Assembly (NCBI RefSeq): GCF_000325745.1
Contig: NC_019907.1
Location: forward strand, 578,001 to 642,000
Direction: 5' to 3'
From: Liberibacter crescens BT-1
Lineage (GTDB): Bacteria > Pseudomonadota > Alphaproteobacteria > Rhizobiales > Rhizobiaceae
DNA: 64,000 nt
Shown: piece by piece, positions 58,969-64,000 of the stretch
Layout: every line of letters starts with the position of its first letter
Position numbering within the stretch: position 1 is the first letter of the stretch
Translations under genes and position numbers: made by a program
Notes under the pieces: generated by a model
What the model was told of the DNA's origin: nothing
Seen by the model: the letters and a program-made list of their open reading frames with translations, nothing else
Databases searched by the model: none

Positions 58969-59526
58969 TTAGTCTTCGATTTGTGATTGTGAAGGCGGTG
59001 GCATGTCAGGAGATGGAGCCGTTGGTATTCCATGTGATGATTGTGTGGTTTGTGTGGTTTGTGTACCGCTTGATAAGATTTGCGTTGTATCTTGAGACAC
59101 TTGCGGTGGGTTTTGCGGAGAGGAAAGGGATAGCGGATTATTAGGTGGTGGGGTAAACTTCGAACGAGAAAGAGAAAAGTGACTATTATTTTCAGAAGTA
59201 CAGCTCAATTTCTCTTCTTTTACTAGAGAACAATGAATACGTTGCAAGCTATTTCTAACTAATGATGTCATATCAATATCTACTTCTGTTGCAGAAGTTT
59301 GACGATAGAAACCTGTTGCTAATGTAGTATTGGAGCCATCAGTAGAATGAGTCTTGAAGGTTCCATCTGATTGAAAAGTAGAAATTATTCCATTTTGATC
59401 TTCCCAGATTCCTTCTATAAAGGATTTATGAACAGAAGAATGTTGTTGTAGATTATTGTTTAAAGAAGAACAAGCGGTGACTGCAAAAGCAAAAGTAGTC
59501 ATCACAACACGAGTTGGTACTTTCAT
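58969..59526 (-). CDS. Omp10-like outer-membrane lipoprotein with a Ser/Thr/Pro/Gln tail
   Basis: This 185-residue protein has a signal peptide with lipobox region VTACSS (Cys about residue 19). The central region IEGIWEDQNGIISTFQSDGT, LATGFYRQTSATEVDIDMTS and LVRNSLQRIHCSLV resembles the small Rhizobiales Omp10-type lipoproteins, in which a W-x-D-x-N-G-I start and an N/H-C-x-L-V...F-S-L-S/T-R end are common. The last 60 residues are a low-complexity Ser/Thr/Gln/Pro tail, probably surface- or wall-exposed. Neighbour hemH supports the assignment. Confidence 0.78.
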   Translation of the reverse strand: MKVPTRVVMTTFAFAVTACSSLNNNLQQHSSVHKSFIEGIWEDQNGIISTFQSDGTFKTHSTDGSNTTLATGFYRQTSATEVDIDMTSLVRNSLQRIHCSLVKEEKLSCTSENNSHFSLSRSKFTPPPNNPLSLSSPQNPPQVSQDTTQILSSGTQTTQTTQSSHGIPTAPSPDMPPPSQSQIED

Positions 59527-59770
59527 TTAAGCATATCCCCTTTCAAGTACTTTGTAAATTATTCCTAATAACGGAAACTATTATTAATATATATATAGTT
59601 AAAAGGAAATAATAAACTATTTTTTTAGGATGTATAGAGATTCTATGATCAAAAAGATAGGCAAAAAAATGTAAAATTTTCTATTATTCATGAAATTGAT
59701 TTTATTTTTGAACATTAAATTTCATTGATCTTCTAGTTTATAAATTATTGCTTCGAACTTTTATTTGAAA

Positions 59771-60973
59771 TTATTGAAAAAAGTCATCAGGATAAGAGCA
59801 ATCAGAAGTTTTGTTCATCATCGCAAAACGGGCTTTTAAAAGACATTCTTGATATTCTTGCCAGGCATTGGAATCATAGACAATGCCGCTACCAACATTC
59901 AAAACCGCTTTGTTTTGTCTGAAAAGACTCAGTGTGCGGATAGCAACTGAAAAACACATTGTATTTTGTGGTGAAATAAAGCCGATGGCACCGCAATAAA
60001 CATCACGTGGTTCTTCTTCTATTCCATGGAGTAATTCCATTGTTCGAATTTTAGGCACTCCTGTTACGGAACCGCAGGGAAACAATGCAGAAAAAATATC
60101 TTTTATAGATAAATTTTTCTTTAATTGTCCGCGAACGCTGCTTACCATCTGATGAACAGTGGTGTAGGTCTCTATCTTAAAAAGATCTGGTGTTTGTAGT
60201 GTCTCTTCCAAAGAAATGCGAGAAATATCATTACGTAGAAGATCTACAATCATACGGTTTTCAGCAAGATTTTTAACATCTGTACGTAAATTTTCAATAA
60301 TCTCCTGATCTTCAGAGATTGTTTTTCCACGTGGCATCGTTCCTTTCATAGGTCGTGTTTCAATCTGGAGGTTATTATCAATACGAAAAAAGAGTTCTGG
60401 GGAACGTGATAAGATAAGCGGTTCTTCCATTGCTATAAAAGCACCATAAGGTACAGGTTGATAATTGATGAGAGAGAAAAATACAGCAAGGGGATCTCCT
60501 GTCCAGGATGCTGTTATGGGCATTGTAAGATTTCCCTGAAAAGAATCTCCACGTTGCAGACTTTGATGAAATTGCTGAAATTTTTTCTGATAAACATCAA
60601 AACTCCAGGTAACGTGCAGATCCTTCAGAAAGCTTTCTGTTAGAACCTCTTTGCTATATTTAAGAAGCTGTTGGTTGTAATTTTGGAAAACAGGTTTATC
60701 AAATATCCCGAAACACAAGAGAGGTGTTTTACGGTTGAAGCTTGCAAGAGGTTTTAGTCGTTTCTCAAATAGGAATCCTGCTTCATAAGAAATATAACCG
60801 GCCAGCCATTTCCCAGCCAGCCGAGCTTCTTCAAGATATGAAAATGCTTTCCATAAATCCTCTTCATTTCTGGCACAAATTATCTCTTTTGGTTCTGTAA
60901 ATAACAGGTTTTTTCGTTTCCAATCATCACATAACAGAATAAAAGGATCTTTATCGAGCTTTAAAGATACCAA
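59771..60973 (-). CDS. pabB: Aminodeoxychorismate synthase component I
   Basis: This chorismate-utilising enzyme forms 4-amino-4-deoxychorismate for folate. Motifs seen: AGYISYEAGFLFE, GDSFQGNLTMPI, RPMKGTMPRG (the Lys of the PIKGT-type motif distinguishes PabB from anthranilate synthase), NLAENRMIVDLLRNDISRI, FPCGSVTGVPKIRTMEL and YCGAIGF. I favour the TTG at 60973 as start. It lies 20 bp after the pepF stop codon and puts the family's opening (PFILLCDDW) near the N-terminus. The ATG at 61036 would overlap pepF by 44 bp and add residues without similarity. The glutamine amidotransferase partner is not in the window. Confidence 0.9.
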   Translation of the reverse strand: MVSLKLDKDPFILLCDDWKRKNLLFTEPKEIICARNEEDLWKAFSYLEEARLAGKWLAGYISYEAGFLFEKRLKPLASFNRKTPLLCFGIFDKPVFQNYNQQLLKYSKEVLTESFLKDLHVTWSFDVYQKKFQQFHQSLQRGDSFQGNLTMPITASWTGDPLAVFFSLINYQPVPYGAFIAMEEPLILSRSPELFFRIDNNLQIETRPMKGTMPRGKTISEDQEIIENLRTDVKNLAENRMIVDLLRNDISRISLEETLQTPDLFKIETYTTVHQMVSSVRGQLKKNLSIKDIFSALFPCGSVTGVPKIRTMELLHGIEEEPRDVYCGAIGFISPQNTMCFSVAIRTLSLFRQNKAVLNVGSGIVYDSNAWQEYQECLLKARFAMMNKTSDCSYPDDFFQ

Positions 60974-60992
60974 AGTTTTTATCTCAAGATTT

Positions 60993-62891
60993 TTATAATA
61001 TAGGGTTATTATTATCCATGGTTGCGAGATCATCAATTAGATTTTCGATGATTTTTAATCCTTGTGTCCAGAAAGAGGGATCAGTTGCATTGATACCAAA
61101 GGGTTTGAGCATCTTGGAGTAGTTCTGAGAGCCACCTGCACGTAAAAGCGTTAAATATTTTTCCTGAAAATCTTTAAGCTGTCCACTTTCATAAATCGCA
61201 TATAATGAATTTACCAGACAATTTCCGAAAGCATATGCATAAACATAAAAAGGAGAGTGTATAAAATGAGGAATCATCATCCATAAAGTCTCGTACCCAT
61301 GATCAAGATTTACTGACGGACCAAGGCTTTGTGTTTGGGTTGACTTCCATATTTCAGAAATGCGTTCTATAGGAAGTTCCCCTTTGCGTCGTTCAGTATG
61401 AATTTGATACTCAAAATCATAAAATGCAATTTGACGAACAACAGTAGCAAGCATATCTTCAATTTTACGAGCCAGCAGGCCCTTGCGCTCCTGTGAATTG
61501 GATATTTGTTTGTATAAGGCCTGAAAAGTTAGTGTTTCTCCAAAAATAGAAGCTGTTTCTGCCATTGTTAAGGGGGTTCCTGACATTAAAATTCCCTGAT
61601 CTGCGGCAAGTACTTGATGAATACCATGTCCTATTTCATGTGCTAATGTCATTACGTCGAGAGGTGTTCCTAAATAATTTATGAGAATATAAGGGTGTAC
61701 AGAAGGAACAGTCGGATGGGCAAAAGCTCCTGATGCCTTTCCAGGTCTCTGAGGCGTATCAATCCAATTATTTGTAAAGAACATTTCAGCAATTTTGCTC
61801 ATTTTTGGCGAAAAATCGTCATAGGCAGAGAGAACAATATCCTTGGCTTTGGTGAACGGAATTATTGATTGAGGTGTATCTGGTAAGGGAGCCAGACGAT
61901 CCCAGAAATTCATTTGCTGCATACCCAGCCATTGGCTTTTCAGTTTATAGTAGCGGTGTGCCAGGTTTGAATAAGAAGATTTTACAGCAGCTACAAGGGA
62001 TTCAACGACTTCACGTTCTACATCATTGGATAGATGTCGACTGTCAGCAGGATCCTGATATTTCCGCCAACGATCAGAAATTTCTTTATCTTTAGCAAGC
62101 GTATTCGTAATAAATGAAAACAGGCGTGCATTTTCCTTAAATGTTTTAACCATGGACATTGCTGCTGTTTTACGAACTTGCTCATCTGATTCTTGCAAAC
62201 GATGGGATACTTCTCCCAAGGTCAGAGCTACATTATCCACTTCAAAACGTAGAGATGCTGAAGTTTCATCATAAAGGCGGACAAATGCCTCATTTCCTGT
62301 TTGCGATGTTTCCATAAAGAGATGTTCTAGAGTGCCATCCAACAAATGAGGTTTATATCTTCGGATATTTTTTATCCATGGAAAGTAATGTGCAACAAGA
62401 GGATCTATACCGCATATCTTTTCTAGAAGAACATCATCAAGTTTATTGATTTCTAAATCAAAAAAGATAAGTCGACTGCTTATGTTTGTTAACTGTGCCA
62501 TGGTATCTGCATAAAATTTTCCAAGAACAGGATCAGAAAGATTGGAGTAATGATTTAATTGCGCATAGGAACTGATTTTGATACCAAGTTCTGAGAGTTT
62601 CTCATATTCAGAAATAGCTGTTCCCAGGCTTTCTTGGCCGCTGCTATTCGCTGCATTTTCCAGATGACCTTTCCAACGCTTTTCAAAAGAAACTGTTTCA
62701 TTATTAAAATAGTCAAGATCATTGGTAAATTCTTTACTGTCAGGTGAGGGATAAAGATCTTCTAGTTTCCATTGCGGCAAAATACCTAAATCCTTTTCGG
62801 AACAGCTGAATTTTCTATGCTCCGAATCAGCAAGATTTCTTTGAAAAAGGATCTGAAGAAAATGATTTTTTTTGTAAAGCGTTCTAGACAT
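60993..62891 (-). CDS. pepF: M3-family oligoendopeptidase F
   Basis: This zinc metallopeptidase of the PepF group has the motif MTLAHEIGHGIHQVLA with HExxH, and downstream metal-ligand region MAETASIFGETLTFQALY. The first half has the family features (WKLEDLYPS, LGKFYADTMAQL). I start at the ATG at 62891 with AGGA eight bases upstream. An ATG at 62939 would add 16 residues. PepF enzymes cut short oligopeptides in the cytoplasm. pabB follows closely and may be co-transcribed. A regulator gene is divergent upstream. Confidence 0.92.
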   Translation of the reverse strand: MSRTLYKKNHFLQILFQRNLADSEHRKFSCSEKDLGILPQWKLEDLYPSPDSKEFTNDLDYFNNETVSFEKRWKGHLENAANSSGQESLGTAISEYEKLSELGIKISSYAQLNHYSNLSDPVLGKFYADTMAQLTNISSRLIFFDLEINKLDDVLLEKICGIDPLVAHYFPWIKNIRRYKPHLLDGTLEHLFMETSQTGNEAFVRLYDETSASLRFEVDNVALTLGEVSHRLQESDEQVRKTAAMSMVKTFKENARLFSFITNTLAKDKEISDRWRKYQDPADSRHLSNDVEREVVESLVAAVKSSYSNLAHRYYKLKSQWLGMQQMNFWDRLAPLPDTPQSIIPFTKAKDIVLSAYDDFSPKMSKIAEMFFTNNWIDTPQRPGKASGAFAHPTVPSVHPYILINYLGTPLDVMTLAHEIGHGIHQVLAADQGILMSGTPLTMAETASIFGETLTFQALYKQISNSQERKGLLARKIEDMLATVVRQIAFYDFEYQIHTERRKGELPIERISEIWKSTQTQSLGPSVNLDHGYETLWMMIPHFIHSPFYVYAYAFGNCLVNSLYAIYESGQLKDFQEKYLTLLRAGGSQNYSKMLKPFGINATDPSFWTQGLKIIENLIDDLATMDNNNPIL

Positions 62892-63089
62892 TTTTGCTTT
62901 CCTGTCAAGTTTAGTTGAATGTGAATTGACTTCATTCATAAAACAATAATTTCTTTGAAATCTCTCTCTCTTGAGTATTATTTTCTAATAATACAATTAC
63001 TAGTTTTGTAAAATTAGAGTCTTCTATCAAAGATAATATTCAATTGGGTTTAGTACACTTATTCAATAAATGCTAACTTAGGAGAGTAC

Positions 63090-64000
63090 ATGGTAAAAAA
63101 AACAGATATATATAAAGTTATGAATATCCTTATTATAGATAAGGATTATGAACAACGCAAATTTCTTAAGACAGTATTAAAAAGTTATGGATATGAAGTT
63201 TTTCTTGTTACACATTTAAAGGCAGCACTTGCGGTTTTGGATTCTTCTAAGATTGAAGTTATTTTTATTGACTGGACTATTTGTTCAATGAACAGTATAG
63301 AGTTATTGCAGGAAATTTTAAAGAAATTTTCTTCTATTTCTGTTATTGTTTTTTTGCGTCGTGATGATGTTAATGCTATTGACCAGGCTATGAAAGTCGG
63401 GGCGTTTTATTTTTTATTCAAACCTTTGTCAGAAGAAAGACTAATTTTTTCGTTAAAAGAAACTATTAATCAAAATATAGATTTACATCCCATGTCAAGA
63501 TTTTATAAAAACATAATAAATCTCGATCGTTTCGTGTCAATGAATGATGATATGATCCGGGTTATTAATCTTGCAAAAAAAGCTTCTGAGTATTCTATTC
63601 CTGTTATCCTTGAAGGGGAATCAGGCGTTGGAAAACAGATGCTTGCTCGAGCCATACATGCTTCTGGATTGCATTCTTCCTCGCCTTTTATAGTTGTCAA
63701 TTGTCGCCTTATTAATCGGGAGTATATTGAAAAAATTTTGTTTGGGTATCGTGAGATCTCAACGCGAGGAGAGACTATCCAATATGTTGGAAAATTCATT
63801 GAGGCAAACGGTGGAACGCTTTTTATTGAAGAACCCAGTGAATTGCCCCTTGAAACGCAAAAAAAATTGTTACGGGCTATCGAATCATCTGAGATTGAAA
63901 CAGCGGATTCATATTTGTCAAGCAAGGTTGACGTACGATGTATCTTTTCTACAGATAAAAATCTTGTAGAAGAAGTAGCAAATTGTCGCTTACGTGAAGA
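63090..64000 (+). CDS. NtrC-family response regulator, partial, with degraded sigma-54 motif
   Basis: The frame starts at ATG 63090 (GGAGA ribosome site) and runs off the window after about 303 codons. Residues about 11-125 form a receiver domain: ILIIDKDYEQR for the acidic pair, IFIDWTICSM with the phospho-acceptor Asp, and FLFKPLSEER with the Lys. The AAA+ domain follows with Walker A EGESGVGKQMLARAIH and GGTLFIEEPSELPLETQKKL as Walker B region. The GAFTGA loop expected after LFG is replaced by an unrelated stretch (YREISTRGETIQY), and the Walker B Asp is Glu. It thus probably does not activate sigma-54 polymerase. The C-terminal DNA-binding part is outside the window. Confidence 0.85.
   Translation, partial: MVKKTDIYKVMNILIIDKDYEQRKFLKTVLKSYGYEVFLVTHLKAALAVLDSSKIEVIFIDWTICSMNSIELLQEILKKFSSISVIVFLRRDDVNAIDQAMKVGAFYFLFKPLSEERLIFSLKETINQNIDLHPMSRFYKNIINLDRFVSMNDDMIRVINLAKKASEYSIPVILEGESGVGKQMLARAIHASGLHSSSPFIVVNCRLINREYIEKILFGYREISTRGETIQYVGKFIEANGGTLFIEEPSELPLETQKKLLRAIESSEIETADSYLSSKVDVRCIFSTDKNLVEEVANCRLRE

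Noticed and set aside
58809-59144. 111-codon plus-strand frame overlapping the 3' end of the Omp10-like gene
   Set aside because: It overlaps a better supported lipoprotein gene on the other strand and is a low-complexity hydrophobic translation.
1-64000. CRISPR arrays, prophage or insertion sequences
   Set aside because: No regularly spaced short repeats, transposase, integrase or phage structural genes were found. The repeats present are all explained by the RTX and membrane modules or the lipoprotein pair.

Overview
The window reads as a chromosomal segment from an AT-rich, probably reduced and host-associated alphaproteobacterium of the Rhizobiales/Hyphomicrobiales type. Pointers to that group are a phosphatidylcholine synthase with the Pcs-type CDP-alcohol motif, a Brucella/Bartonella Omp25/31-like barrel protein, an Omp10-like lipoprotein beside hemH, a Liv-type binding protein-rpe-purB run, slt/dapA/smpB close together, and a FucP/GluP-type sugar permease. 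A Bartonella-like or Liberibacter-like lineage would fit. The exact genus cannot be told from the sequence alone.

Layout. 0-4.6 kb: purB (cut by the window edge), rpe, a periplasmic amino-acid-type binding protein and ETF-ubiquinone oxidoreductase. 4.6-26.2 kb: a repeat-rich accessory region threaded between housekeeping genes (dut, comM, slt, dapA, smpB). It holds three RTX-type calcium-binding repeat proteins and seven related multi-pass membrane proteins, always ordered membrane gene(s) then RTX gene. Two of these modules form a near-perfect 3.92-kb inverted repeat (15738-19657 and 22242-26163) that brackets dapA-smpB. 26.3-33.1 kb: tRNA-Thr, two tandem duplicated lipoproteins, tRNA-Gln, pcs, a UbiH-type hydroxylase, a sugar permease, an AbrB-family membrane protein and tRNA-Lys. 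33.2-39.9 kb: a MacAB-like export pump with the ATPase and permease on separate genes, an alpha/beta hydrolase, the ribosome-associated ABC-F protein EttA and a Bcp peroxiredoxin. 40.2-48 kb: a large AsmA/YhdP-like protein, tyrS, a YdcF-like protein, a candidate small RNA or micro-ORF, an outer-membrane barrel protein and a hendecad coiled-coil membrane protein. 48.4-56.1 kb: dnaE, dnaG, a small ribbon-helix-helix-like protein and the arabinose-5-phosphate isomerase of Kdo synthesis. 56.1-64 kb: nfeD-qmcA, hemH, an Omp10-like lipoprotein, pabB, a PepF-type peptidase and the start of an NtrC-family regulator with a degraded sigma-54 contact motif.

How the genes work together. The core genes cover replication (dnaE, dnaG, dut), DNA uptake (comM), wall turnover and lysine/DAP supply (slt, dapA), ribosome rescue and translation control (smpB, ettA, tyrS), envelope lipids and LPS (pcs, kdsD, yhdP-like) and cofactors (hemH, pabB, ubiH). 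The striking accessory feature is the RTX/membrane-protein module family. It has conserved RTX ends with a variable middle, tandemly amplified membrane genes with internal repeats, shared promoter and 3' edge sequences, and signs of gene conversion. This looks like a recombining, antigen- or effector-like system. I do not recognise its function, and no dedicated type I exporter, transposase or integrase is visible here.
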